From NCBI GenBank assembly GCA_951812625.1, contig CATOSP010000002.1, positions 970,880-1,034,879 on the forward strand: a stretch of 64,000 nt of DNA, read 5' to 3'. Positions within the stretch are counted from its first letter, which is position 1. Every line of letters starts with the position of its first letter. Both the position numbers and the translations under genes were made by a program. This DNA is from an uncultured Dehalococcoidia bacterium. GTDB taxonomy: Bacteria > Chloroflexota > Dehalococcoidia > Lucifugimonadales > UBA3495. Of this stretch, positions 47,175 through 57,053 are shown piece by piece. The notes below the pieces were generated by a model. The model made no database searches. It was given only the letters and a program-made list of their open reading frames with translations, and was not told the origin of the DNA.

Positions 47175-48320
47175 ATGGACAATCTCCTCGTAATATCGTC
47201 GGACTCCCACGTATTCGAGCCGCCAGACCTGTGGACTGAGCGCATAGACTCGGAGTTCCGGGACCGCGCGCCGCGAATGCAGCGGGTGGGAGACGTGGAC
47301 CACCTGGTGGTAGAGCAGGGCCAGATGGTCGCCGGCATCGGCCTTATTTCCAACGCCGGAGCCCGCTTCGAGAACCCGGAGCAAATCTCCGCTCATGGCC
47401 GCTTCGAGGACGTCCATGCCGGCGGATACGACCCCGATCAGCACATCCGGGATATGAAAATTGACGGTGTTTCCGGCGAATTGTTGTATCCCTCGCAGGG
47501 ACTGTTCTATTTCAGGGTTGCCGACTCACGCCTGATGTCCGCCATCTTCCGCACGTACAACGACTGGCTCGCGGAGTTCTGCTCCTCCAATCACGACCGG
47601 CTCAAGGGCGTCGCCATGATCAATCTGGACGACGTGTCCGAGGGGGTCGCCGAGTTGGAACGCTGCGCCGGACTGGGTATGGCAGCGGCGATGATTTCCG
47701 AGTACCCGCAGGAACACAGGCGCTACGACAATCCGGATTACGAACCCTTCTGGGCTGCCGCGCAGGACCTGGACATGCCAGTAAGCCTGCACACCGCCAC
47801 CCGGCGCGAGGGGCGCAGCCGGGGTGCAGGCGCAACGTCCGTCCGGGACGCCAGTGGGCGGGCCACCAAGGTCTTCTACCCGGCAACCTCGATGTGCGAC
47901 ATGATCTTCTCCGGCGTGTTCGAGCGCTATCCGAAATTCAAGCTGGCCATCGTTGAGTTCGAACTGTCGTGGGTTCCATACCTGCTGGACTCCATGGACT
48001 ACACCTACGTCGAGAGGCAGGAAGAAGCCTCCTACCGCTTCAAGGGCGATGTGCGGCCGAGCGACTTCTTCAGAAGCAACTTATACCTCAGCTTCCAGGA
48101 GGACGCCGTCGGCATCCGGGTGCGGGACATCATCGGGGTTGACCGGCTGATGTGGGGTAGCGACTATCCCCACTCCGAGTCCACCTTCCCGCGTTCACGC
48201 GAGGTGTTGAGCGAGATCTTGGACGGCGTGCCCGAGCCAGAGCAGGCCAGCATTGTCGGTGGGGCCGCCGCGGACCTCTACGGGTTCGACGTTGAGAAAG
48301 TGGCTGAGCCCATCGGTTGA
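47175..48320 (+). CDS. amidohydrolase family protein (ACMSD-like)
   Basis: MDNLLVISSDSHVFEPPDLW, GELLYPSQGLFYF, DMPVSLHTATRREG, RLMWGSDYPHSESTFPRSREVL. Confidence 0.9.
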   Translation: MDNLLVISSDSHVFEPPDLWTERIDSEFRDRAPRMQRVGDVDHLVVEQGQMVAGIGLISNAGARFENPEQISAHGRFEDVHAGGYDPDQHIRDMKIDGVSGELLYPSQGLFYFRVADSRLMSAIFRTYNDWLAEFCSSNHDRLKGVAMINLDDVSEGVAELERCAGLGMAAAMISEYPQEHRRYDNPDYEPFWAAAQDLDMPVSLHTATRREGRSRGAGATSVRDASGRATKVFYPATSMCDMIFSGVFERYPKFKLAIVEFELSWVPYLLDSMDYTYVERQEEASYRFKGDVRPSDFFRSNLYLSFQEDAVGIRVRDIIGVDRLMWGSDYPHSESTFPRSREVLSEILDGVPEPEQASIVGGAAADLYGFDVEKVAEPIG

Positions 48321-48430
48321 GGACCAGGCAGACGGGGAGAATCGACCCTGGACGGCCTGACTCTCGTAGGCCAAGTCTGGACGATTATGTACGACGGTCA
48401 CAGCGTTTCGCGCTGATAGAAGAGTCCGAC

Positions 48431-49437
48431 CTAATCGGAGCTGGCCGACTCCTCCCGAAATAGAAACCTGACCCTGCGCCAGTCTAGGATGATGAGTAAT
48501 GCCGCCAGCCCGAAGTACACGAAAGCGATCCACAGGCGGGCTTCCGCACTCGGGAAGAATAGGTGGACGATGAACAGGCTTGGAAAGACCGCTCCGGCTC
48601 GCCAGTCTACGACTCGTCTGGCGATCAGCAGAAGCCCGAACACCGAGACCGCTGTTGTAAGAAGGAATTCGATCGCCTGCCTCCCGTCCAGCGGGAATGT
48701 GAGGACTTGACCAGCCGATGCATTGAACACTACGACCATGCTGTGCCCGTTGTCTATAAGTCCCTCGACGAAGGGTTCTGCGGCTACCAGGATGACCCCG
48801 GCTGTGTATAGAAACAGCGTCACCACCACCGTTCGGCGTCTTTTTCGCGGGCAACGCTCTTAGCTGGGCGGCAATACCGGCGAGTTCAGGCCTTCCGCTT
48901 CTTTTGTGGTGCATCCCCAAAGATAGGCAACGTAGACGCCAATCAAGGCTGCAGCCAGCAGGGGATTCATCCCGTGCATGAAGAAGATGACGAACGTAAG
49001 GAGCGCGGCCAGAGTCAGGAAGGTCTCCTCCGGACCCATCCGACCACGCATGTCCAGGACGCCCCTGTGCTTCAGGCAATAGATCAGGATGACCACGTAC
49101 CAGCCGAAGCCGATGAGGAGCCGGTTGGCGCCGGTGACGTCGGCAGCCACGCGCTGAGTTTCCGCAGTCATCTCCCGCGTCTCGGGATCGAACGACGGTC
49201 CCGCGTCCCACGCCAGTACTGCCTCGATTTCATATTCCGGGGGAATGGTAAGCAGGGCGAGAATCGCAATAGCCAAAGCCGCTGAGATGTCCAACTCAGC
49301 CACTTCGACAGCCCAGGAGAGCGGGAACGCCCCAGCCAACATGCCCACTCCGTATAGGCCGGCCTCGCGAGTGGAGCGATTTGCGCCCCGGAAAACGAGA
49401 GGGCAGCGCCGGGTAATCCCAACAGCAGGACTAATAT
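48431..49437 (-). pseudogene. decayed cation (Na+/Ca2+ or Na+/H+ exchanger-like) membrane transporter
   Basis: Three fragments: GLPGAALSFSGAQIA (other frame), 48860-49348 (SWAVEVAELDISAALAIAILALLTIPPEYEIEAVLAWDAG...VADVTGANRLLIGFGW) and 48431-48829 (FVEGLIDNGHS...LTFPLDGRQAIEFLLTTAVSVFGLLLI). Confidence 0.6.
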
Positions 49438-49667
49438 GAGGGTGGCTCAGTAACGGGAGCTGTTAACCTGGACTTCCAAATTTGGCTCCGGCGTTCAACG
49501 GACCAGGTTCGGATAGCATATCACCGGCCCCTGGCGGGATGTGGTGTTGTACATCACTGTTCCAGCCCCCCGCGTTTCCAAGACCCGTGGCTGCACACTG
49601 GCGGTGATGTTAACATGGTGCCGCTCGAAGCATATCTTCCAATTGAATCGGCAAGGAAGCTGACGAT

Positions 49668-50600
49668 ATGTATTCCAAGGTAATCGTTCCGCTGGACGGC
49701 TCGGGGCTTGCCGAACAGGCCTTAACCTATGCCCAGCTCATCGCGGGTTCGATGGCCATTCCCATCGAACTAATTGAGGCATTCGATATTCTGCCCCCGG
49801 CGGTGCGGGACAAGTACACTCCGTACATCGTCAGGATGATGCTGGATGATGCGCAGGAGCGTTCGGAAAGCTACCTCGCACCGATCCGGGGCCGGCTGGA
49901 CGCAGCCGGGTACACGGTATCCACTTCCACGCTGCGTGGTATGCCCGCGGACGCCATAGTGGCCCTGGCCGGAGCCGACTCGGAGGCACTGGTAGTGATG
50001 TCAACACATGGGCGGGGCGGCATCTCCCGATGGGTGTTGGGCAGTGTCGCTGACAAGGTACTCCACTCCATCTCCAACCCCGTGCTCGTCGTGCGGGCGA
50101 CACAAGGCAGCGTGACCTCAGGAGAAACCTCTCTCAAGACGGTTCTGGTGCCGCTGGACGGGTCAAAGCGGGCTGAAATGTCCCTGCCCCACGCCGTCGG
50201 CATAGCCTCCGCCTTAGAGGCACGTATCTCGCTTCTGAGGGTGACCCCGCCCGCCGACTACTACCACCAAAACTTGGCCTCGGTTGAACCCCGGTTGATC
50301 GCGTCTGGCGAATCCGGGTGGATGTCTGCGGATGACCTCATAGCCGCCGATGCAGGGGAAGTAGGCACGTACCTGTCCGATCTGAAGGGCCGGCTGTCAG
50401 GTGATTTTGGTGCTGAAGTGACTGCGGAACACCAGCAGAGACGGAACGCCGCCCAGGTCATAATTGACACGGCGACGGCACAGTCTTCTCTTGTTGTGAT
50501 GACCACTCACGGGCGCAGCGGATTGGGCCGGATGGTTTTGGGCAGCGTAACGGACCGGGTGGTACGCCACTCCAACTCGCCGGTGCTCGTGATTCGATGA
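49668..50600 (+). CDS. universal stress protein, two UspA domains
   Basis: YSKVIVPLDGSGLAEQAL, STHGRGGISRWVLGSVADKVLHSISNPVLVV, second copy LKTVLVPLDGSKRAEMSL / THGRSGLGRMVLGSVTDRVVRHSNSPVLVI. Confidence 0.94.
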   Translation: MYSKVIVPLDGSGLAEQALTYAQLIAGSMAIPIELIEAFDILPPAVRDKYTPYIVRMMLDDAQERSESYLAPIRGRLDAAGYTVSTSTLRGMPADAIVALAGADSEALVVMSTHGRGGISRWVLGSVADKVLHSISNPVLVVRATQGSVTSGETSLKTVLVPLDGSKRAEMSLPHAVGIASALEARISLLRVTPPADYYHQNLASVEPRLIASGESGWMSADDLIAADAGEVGTYLSDLKGRLSGDFGAEVTAEHQQRRNAAQVIIDTATAQSSLVVMTTHGRSGLGRMVLGSVTDRVVRHSNSPVLVIR

Positions 50601-50636
50601 TGGGCAGGCCGACCAAACCTGGTGGCCTGCCGCACC

Positions 50637-53297
50637 CTAGATAATATTGCGGGACTTGAAAGTCATGGACTCGAAGGAGTCCTTGTATGGCGATTCGCCT
50701 GTCTTTCTGATCTTCGCCTTGCCCAGCTTGAAGCGGTAGCGGTTCGTGATGGGGTCGGGCACACGGTGAATCAGGCTGTTGGATTCGGTTTCCGGCCAGC
50801 CGGGCGAATAGATGAAGTTGGTGAACAGTAGACCGGGCCGCACGGCATCCGTGACAATCGCTACGGCTTTACTGTGGCCCTTGCCGCTCCGGATCAGTCC
50901 ATTCTCCTCCATCTTGCTGAACAGGAACTCATCCCCCTTCACTATTGTGAACCCCCCGGTCTGGACCAGGATGTCGTCGCTCTCCATGATCACTTCATCG
51001 CCGCTCTCGATACCGCGAGGCTCCGCATCATTGGGGTGAATCTCCACATAGTTGTCGGGCCAGCGCTGGGTGATGTAGGGCTTCCGGGAGTCGTCGTAGG
51101 CCGACTGCCACAGCTCGTTGATGCGTCCGTTGGTCATCCATAGCTCGTCCCCCGTAGGGGTGATGCGCTCGTAGAAGTCGCTGAACCACTCCCACGGAGA
51201 CTTGTTCAGAACCGCCTTGCCCGAGTGGGTGTGGAAGTGAGTGAGCCACTTTCTGTGGACCGTTGGCCCTTCTGGGGTGCCCAGTTCCAGGGTTGAGTCA
51301 TGCAGGCGCTTCGTCCCGACTAGTTCACCGTTCACCATGCGCACCGGGGTCTGAATTCCAGTGGTGCCCATGTCCCGTAGCACGTCGTGGGCCCTGCGGC
51401 CCTGTGACTGGGCATAGCGCACTAGCGGGAAATAGTCCAGGACACCTCCTCGGCTCGAGCGCGCCGCCTCTTCGAAAACCTGGTTAGAGTCCTGCCAATC
51501 GTATCCCTCGAAACCCATCTTCCGGGCGAACTGGGCGATGATCCACCAGTCGGGCCGGGAATCGCCGGGGGGATCATTGAACTTGGAGTACAGGCGAAGC
51601 CGCCTCTCCCCGTTGCAACGGGCAAAGTCATTCTCGCCCCATGTGGAGGCCGGCAGCACGATGTCGGCCAGTTCGTCTCCGATAGGAGACTGCAGATAAA
51701 TGTCTTGGACCGCCACCACCATGCCGCCGCTGTCAGCCCGCGCAATCAGGGTTGCGGCCGCCTGGTCCACATCAGTAGTGGTCAACTGGTGCTCGTTCCT
51801 CCGCGTCATGCGATGGAAAGTGTCATGGAGCTCATGGGAAGCCGCCATGGCGTTGATCCACGTAGTGCCGATGACCCAGGCGAATCGCACATTGCCCGAC
51901 TCGACCCACCGGTCCAGGTCAATCTCCTGCCTCCGCCGTCCTGGGAGCCGGTTGGGTGACTTGTCGATGGGGTAGGAGGCCGCCCCAATCCAGCCGCGCT
52001 GGTGTCCCCCCAGCCGCGATACCACCTGCCCGGGGCGGTTGCCCGCTCCGCATATCAGGGCGAGGGCTGCGAAGGAAGCGGTGTTGCCGTAGTTATTGGA
52101 CCAGTAGTTGCCTTTCTCCAGGCCGAAGGAAGCCTTTGGCCGCACGCCATCGACGGGTTTGGCCAGCATCTCGGCGGCTCGCACTATGAGATCTGCGGGG
52201 ACGCCCGTTATCTCCGCGGCCCGGTCTAGTTCGGCGTGGGGCTGCTCGAACAACCACTCCCGGTATTCCTCGATTCCGGAGCCCAGCTTGCCCCACGTTG
52301 TGCGCCATTGCCAGGGGGTGTTACGGGTGCCCCGCCCCATCCCGGCGTCGATCTCCCAGGCGTTGGCCACCCATTTCCCGATGAACTCACTGTCTTCCCA
52401 CCCGTTCTCCAGGATGATCCTGGCAATCGCAAGCTGGAGAACAGTATCGCTGCCCGGTATGAGCTGTAGCAGGATGCCTCCGTGCTGCTCGGCCCATGCC
52501 ACACCTGTAGTCCTTCTCGGCAACGCGAAAATCAGCTTCTTGTCGGTATTCCCCTTCATCATCCATTCGGTAAAGACGATCGTCTTGCTCTCGAATGGGT
52601 CGGTGCCCGACAGAAAGATGACGTCAGCCTCGGACCAATCTTCATAAGAAGCGCTGAAGGGGTTGATTCCCGAATCGTCCAGTCCTGCTGTGTCTGCTCC
52701 CGGACCGGGCTTGTCGTGCGGCGAGTAGGCCGGTGTCACGATGGAGCGGAAGGCCAGCTTGGAAATAGCGTAGGTGTTCTCGAAATACTGGTAGGAGAAG
52801 GTCTTCATTGCCCATGCCGCCTCGCCGTAGGTGTCGATGACGTGGCGGGAGACCCGCGCCATTATGTCAAGCGCGGTGTCCCAGGACACGGGGGTAAGCT
52901 CTCCGTTCACCCGGAGTAGGGGACTCTGGAGGCGGTCCCGGGTCGGTCCATCGGGGTTGTAGACCTTCAGGGCCAGGGTGCCTCCCCGGATGCTGTGGTT
53001 TCCCTGGCGGTTGACCACGGTGGCGTTGGGGTCCGGCTGAACGACGACGTGGTGGCGCTTGCCGTCAATCAGGGTCACATTATGTTGGTTCGGGCTGATC
53101 CAGCCCTGGAATGTGCGGGTCGGCATGTCCATCCCCAGGGCATTCTGGTCCGCGCGCGGGCCGCCCTCCTTGCCGACCGGCCAGGTGAAGACCCTGTATC
53201 CGCAGCCGACAATGCAATAGTCGCACGCAGTGGTGCGGACTTCAGCATCTGGCGGCGGAAGGGGAATCTTGTCCTGCGGTACGTAATCGTTGGTCAT
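50637..53297 (-). CDS. idrA: AioA/IdrA-family molybdopterin oxidoreductase large subunit (putative iodate reductase catalytic subunit)
   Basis: 886 aa; TACDYCIVGCGYRVFTW (CxxCxxxC cluster site), NHSIRGG, molybdopterin-binding blocks (VIFLSGTDPFESKTI, LICGAGNRPGQVVSRLGGHQRG, DIVLPASTWGEND); assignment to Idr rests on operon content. Confidence 0.7.
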   Translation of the reverse strand: MTNDYVPQDKIPLPPPDAEVRTTACDYCIVGCGYRVFTWPVGKEGGPRADQNALGMDMPTRTFQGWISPNQHNVTLIDGKRHHVVVQPDPNATVVNRQGNHSIRGGTLALKVYNPDGPTRDRLQSPLLRVNGELTPVSWDTALDIMARVSRHVIDTYGEAAWAMKTFSYQYFENTYAISKLAFRSIVTPAYSPHDKPGPGADTAGLDDSGINPFSASYEDWSEADVIFLSGTDPFESKTIVFTEWMMKGNTDKKLIFALPRRTTGVAWAEQHGGILLQLIPGSDTVLQLAIARIILENGWEDSEFIGKWVANAWEIDAGMGRGTRNTPWQWRTTWGKLGSGIEEYREWLFEQPHAELDRAAEITGVPADLIVRAAEMLAKPVDGVRPKASFGLEKGNYWSNNYGNTASFAALALICGAGNRPGQVVSRLGGHQRGWIGAASYPIDKSPNRLPGRRRQEIDLDRWVESGNVRFAWVIGTTWINAMAASHELHDTFHRMTRRNEHQLTTTDVDQAAATLIARADSGGMVVAVQDIYLQSPIGDELADIVLPASTWGENDFARCNGERRLRLYSKFNDPPGDSRPDWWIIAQFARKMGFEGYDWQDSNQVFEEAARSSRGGVLDYFPLVRYAQSQGRRAHDVLRDMGTTGIQTPVRMVNGELVGTKRLHDSTLELGTPEGPTVHRKWLTHFHTHSGKAVLNKSPWEWFSDFYERITPTGDELWMTNGRINELWQSAYDDSRKPYITQRWPDNYVEIHPNDAEPRGIESGDEVIMESDDILVQTGGFTIVKGDEFLFSKMEENGLIRSGKGHSKAVAIVTDAVRPGLLFTNFIYSPGWPETESNSLIHRVPDPITNRYRFKLGKAKIRKTGESPYKDSFESMTFKSRNII

Positions 53298-53335
53298 GCT
53301 ATCTTCCCATCGGGTCGGCCCTGTTTGGGGCGACC

Positions 53336-53938
53336 CTAAACTGGAGCTGCCTCATTGTTGGAGAACCCGTAGATCAGGCCCATGACGCCGACGGCGTAGA
53401 TGTCGTCCCCGCGGGTCTCCAGCATCACCTGGGGCAGGCCCTCAGTGGCGTGGCCCGCGACCACCATGCCATGCCTGGTGAGGTCGTACGTGCTGAGATG
53501 TGACGGGCAGGGACCCATGACTTGATGCTCGCTCTTGAACTGTCCGAGAAGGGGGAACCCCATATGGGGGCAGATGGCGTTGAAGGCAACGATATCCTTG
53601 TCCGGGCCGACGCCGCCGCCCGCCGGAACGCCCAGCTTGATCAGATAGCTGATGCAGTTGGCGTCGTCCCAGGGGTATCGAAACTCCTGGGGCTGGGCTA
53701 GGGCCAAATCCTGTATGGAACCGATCTTGACTCCCTCATAGGCCGCGACCTCGGCCTGGAACAGGGTGTCGGGGATCAGATTGGCCAGTGTGACGGTTGC
53801 AACAGTGGCCGCGCCGATGAACAGGAAACGCCTGCGAGACATGCGATGCTCAAGCAGTTCGGAGAGGGCGTCGCATTCGGCCGGATTCTCGGTCCACTCG
53901 ATTGGACCACCTGCGGACGTCGGATTTTCTTGGCTCAT
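53336..53938 (-). CDS. idrB: TAT-exported Rieske [2Fe-2S] small subunit (AioB/IdrB-like)
   Basis: Twin-arginine SRRRFLFIGAATVATVTLANL; Rieske motif CPH...CPSH (ICPHMGFPLLGQFKSEHQVMGPCPSH); HATEGLPQVMLE. Confidence 0.82.
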   Translation of the reverse strand: MSQENPTSAGGPIEWTENPAECDALSELLEHRMSRRRFLFIGAATVATVTLANLIPDTLFQAEVAAYEGVKIGSIQDLALAQPQEFRYPWDDANCISYLIKLGVPAGGGVGPDKDIVAFNAICPHMGFPLLGQFKSEHQVMGPCPSHLSTYDLTRHGMVVAGHATEGLPQVMLETRGDDIYAVGVMGLIYGFSNNEAAPV

Positions 53939-55173
53939 GGCAGGACCTCGTACTCGGGCAGGGTTGGGGCCTCAATGATAATCTGGTCTCCCGTCAGGGC
54001 CCGCAGGAACTCCACCAGGTTGCCTATCTCCTGCTGGGTAAGTCCGAGGGGACGGAGAAGCGCGTCCTTGGATGGGTCATCGCCGCCCCCACGATCATAG
54101 AACTCGACCACCTCGGCAAGGGTCTTGAACACGCCGTTGTGCATATACGGCCCGGTCTGTCCCACTTCACGCAGGGAGGGAGTCCGGAACTTCCCCTTGT
54201 CTGAGTCCAGTTTGGTGGTGTAGTAGAGTCCCAGGTCCCGGTCGGCTTCCCGGTAAACGGACTCCGGCACGCCCCGGGCTCGGTGTTGGTAGCGGAGAGA
54301 AATTTGGCGCAACGGGTTGGACTCAAACTCGGGCTGCGGAGGAACCCCCGTGTTGTGAAAACCCTGGTCGCTGAGCAGAGGTCCGCTGTGGCATTCAATG
54401 CATCCAGCCTTACCTGTGAATAACCCGAGGCCTTGGACCGCCTCCTCCGACAATGCCGCATCGTCCCCATCCATGTAGCGGTCGAATGGCACATTGCTGG
54501 AGATGATGGTCGCCTCGAACGAGGCTATCGCCCGTAAGGCGTCGCCGAATCCGGGAGCGTCGGTCCCGAACACCTCCTTGAAAATCTGGACATAGCCAGG
54601 TATCTGGCGAAGCCGTTCCTCGGCCATCGCCGGGTCCAGGTTTCCCGCCAGGTTGCCGGTCATGGCCGACTTGGCCTGGACTTCCAGGCTCTTGGACTCG
54701 CCCGCCCAGAACAACTGCGTGTAGTAGGCGCTGTTTATGATGGTCTGGGAGTTGCGCCAGTGCATGGTGCCTGGGTAGCCCAGCGACAGGGCGTTGCCGT
54801 CACCCCAGCCCAGGCCTGGCGCATGGCATGTGGCACAGCTCACCAAACCGTCGCCAGACATACGATTGTCGAAGAAGAGAAGTTTGCCAAGTTCCGCTTT
54901 GGCTTCCGATTGCGGGTTGTCCGCCGGCATCCCGATGGGAGGAAGCGGCCCGAGTCCCATAGCGCGCAGGTCCTCCCGGGAGGGGATAGTCACGGGAGCC
55001 TCGGCACCGGCCTCCTGCTGCGATGGCGGCAGGGTTGCGGGGACCTGGACTTCTTCTTGGGCTGTATCATCCTGCCTGGTCTTCTCGGATATGAACAAGG
55101 CCGCCATGACAGCGGCGAAGAACACCACGCCAGCGAAGAAGTAGACTATCCCGGGAATGCCGGAGTCCCTCAT
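53935..55173 (-). CDS. di-heme cytochrome c peroxidase/MauG family (IdrP-like)
   Basis: N-terminal membrane anchor; LGKLLFFDNRMSGDGLVSCATCHAPGLGWGDG and GCIECHSGPLLSDQGFHNTGVP heme motifs; FRTPSLREVGQTGPYMHNGVFKTLAEVVEFYDRGG. Confidence 0.92.
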   Translation of the reverse strand: MRDSGIPGIVYFFAGVVFFAAVMAALFISEKTRQDDTAQEEVQVPATLPPSQQEAGAEAPVTIPSREDLRAMGLGPLPPIGMPADNPQSEAKAELGKLLFFDNRMSGDGLVSCATCHAPGLGWGDGNALSLGYPGTMHWRNSQTIINSAYYTQLFWAGESKSLEVQAKSAMTGNLAGNLDPAMAEERLRQIPGYVQIFKEVFGTDAPGFGDALRAIASFEATIISSNVPFDRYMDGDDAALSEEAVQGLGLFTGKAGCIECHSGPLLSDQGFHNTGVPPQPEFESNPLRQISLRYQHRARGVPESVYREADRDLGLYYTTKLDSDKGKFRTPSLREVGQTGPYMHNGVFKTLAEVVEFYDRGGGDDPSKDALLRPLGLTQQEIGNLVEFLRALTGDQIIIEAPTLPEYEVLP

Positions 55174-56294
55174 CAGTTCTGCCCCAGCGTCCGGGTCTCG
55201 TATGGTGACCGCTCCGGTATGCTTGTGAACCCCTCGTCGCTGCCCAGCGATGAGAGGAATGCCACCAGAGAATCTACTTCATCATCCGTCAGCTCAAGCG
55301 GAATTAACAATGGGTCGGTGTTCCCGACCTGACCTCCGCCAGCGTTGTAGAAGCGTACAACATCTTCCAGTGTTTCGAACGCGCCGTTGTGCATATACGG
55401 AGCGGTGCGGGCCGCTTCAAGCAATGATGGTGTCCTGAACTTGCCCCTGTCGGACTCGTTGAAAGTCAGGGCATACAGGCCGGGGTCGGACCGCATGGAG
55501 ACATAGGAGGGCACGCCAAACAGCCGGAAGAAACGGCGGAAAGTTATGTGGCGCAACGGCTCCCTGAATATCTCTGGGTTATCTGGTACGCCAAGGGCGT
55601 GCATCTCTCCATCCGACAGGAGGTCTCCGCCGTGACACTGCACACAGCCGGCCTTGCCCTCAAACAACTCTAGCCCGGCCTTGGCCTCTGGGCTGAGGGC
55701 ATCGGCATCTCCGTACAGAAAACCCTGGTAGGGGTGGTTCACCGAGTTCCGGGAGGAAACGTAGGTGGACAGCGCGTTCAGGATTTTTCCATACGACACG
55801 TCGCTGCCATAATGTTCCTGGAACGCCGCCTCGTAGTCCGGTACCTGTCTCATGCGCTCGACCAGCAGGCGGCCGTCCACGTTCATAAAGTGGGCTTCCG
55901 CCAGATGGTCCCGGATCAGGCTGTCCATGTCTCCCGCGGCGAAGCGCCCGTCCCAATCCAGCAGGGGCATCCGCCCGGCGTTCATAATTGTAGGTGTATT
56001 ACGGAAGTACAGCGTGCTGCGATATCCCGCTGACAGGGCCATCCCGTCGGTCCATGCCTGCTCGGGGTCATGGCAGGTGGCGCAAGATATGGAACTGTCT
56101 CCGGAAAGCCGGTTGTCGAAGAACAGGAGTTTTCCCAGTTCCTCAACCGACATTGGGACGACCTGTGCGGTTCTTGCAGGTGGAACCTCAGGCTTGGAGA
56201 CGAAGGCGTGGGTCGTAAGGATTCCGGCGGAGGCCACAAGGGCTACCAGAATCGCAAGGACCGCAACATGAAGTCGCTTACGCACGAATCCCAT
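55173..56294 (-). CDS. di-heme cytochrome c peroxidase/MauG family (IdrP-like)
   Basis: Signal anchor MGFVRKRLHVAVLAILVALVASAGILTT; SISCATCHDPEQAWTDG and AGCVQCHGGDLLSDGEMHALGVP; FRTPSLLEAARTAPYMHNGAFETLEDVVRFYNAGG. Confidence 0.92.
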   Translation of the reverse strand: MGFVRKRLHVAVLAILVALVASAGILTTHAFVSKPEVPPARTAQVVPMSVEELGKLLFFDNRLSGDSSISCATCHDPEQAWTDGMALSAGYRSTLYFRNTPTIMNAGRMPLLDWDGRFAAGDMDSLIRDHLAEAHFMNVDGRLLVERMRQVPDYEAAFQEHYGSDVSYGKILNALSTYVSSRNSVNHPYQGFLYGDADALSPEAKAGLELFEGKAGCVQCHGGDLLSDGEMHALGVPDNPEIFREPLRHITFRRFFRLFGVPSYVSMRSDPGLYALTFNESDRGKFRTPSLLEAARTAPYMHNGAFETLEDVVRFYNAGGGQVGNTDPLLIPLELTDDEVDSLVAFLSSLGSDEGFTSIPERSPYETRTLGQN

Positions 56295-56371
56295 GGTAAC
56301 CACTCTGGTAGGCGTCTGACAACCCGACCAGAAGGTGCCGCAATGAATCGGACGTTCAGTGATAACCGCCG

Positions 56372-56530
56372 TGGCTTGGGCTGCCTGGATCGAGCAAGAT
56401 CGTCTGGAAGATTGGCGCACGCCACTTTGGTGGAAGTATTCTCGGCGCAGTCGGGAATTTCACCCCGACCAGTCCCGATTCCGGGGCATTCCGATATATC
56501 CTCGAAATGTTCCGTCTCCCTGGCGGTAAG
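56372..56530 (-). pseudogene. possible degenerate LuxR-type HTH C-terminus
   Basis: YLTARETEHFEDISECPGIGTGRGEIPDCAENTSTKVACANLPDDLARSRQPKP resembles LTxRExE...EIA..L.ISENTVKxHxxNLxxKLgxRSR with disrupted spacing. Confidence 0.3.
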
Positions 56531-56699
56531 GTAGCCAAGGGTGGAAATTTTCGCCTTTGACTCCCCTCCATACCAGCCAAGCCTTGTCACTTCTTGCCCG
56601 CGTTCGGGCCCGATGTTCAGCGTTGCAGCTTGGAGACTGCCCCGGCAATGCTCGGGCTTTACCGGAACGAGTCCCAATCCGCGACCGCTTGCGGGAATC

Positions 56700-57000
56700 C
56701 ATATTACTGACACTTGCCCCTTTCAAACGCCGGATGCGCTCCCCTATCATGTCTTGCAGGCGTCAGGACCGGACTACCGCCCTGACCGGGAACGAAATCC
56801 AACCCGCCACTCGGGGAACCGGCCCAATGCGCGCAGGCCGGTCCTGTAGCGGTCATGGAGCAGCGTTCTCGATGCCCGGGGATATCCCATAGACCGTCCC
56901 GCACCCTTACCCAAGGCCCGCCCGATGCGACGGAATTCGTAAAAGTGAGCGGAAATGAGCGGAAATGGAGGGGAAACTGAAATTTTTCCCCTCCTTTCCC
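56700..57000. repeat. copy B of the degenerate intergenic repeat (partner at about 16740-16960)
   Basis: ACTGACACTTGCCC...GGATGCGCTCCCCTATCATGTCTTG and GGAATTCGTAAAAGTGAGCGGAAATGAGCGGAAATGGAGGGGAAA-ctgaaatt-TTTCCCCTCC. Confidence 0.6.
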
Positions 57001-57053
57001 CTCCAGTCCCTCCGCGCTCCGGGATTAAATCTCAAAGGAGCTGACACCGGAAA

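Noticed and set aside
50637-53297. Formate dehydrogenase (possible Sec/Cys at the Mo site)
   Set aside because: The N-terminal CDYCIVGC pattern and Rieske partner indicate the AioA/IdrA branch, not FDH; no in-frame TGA.
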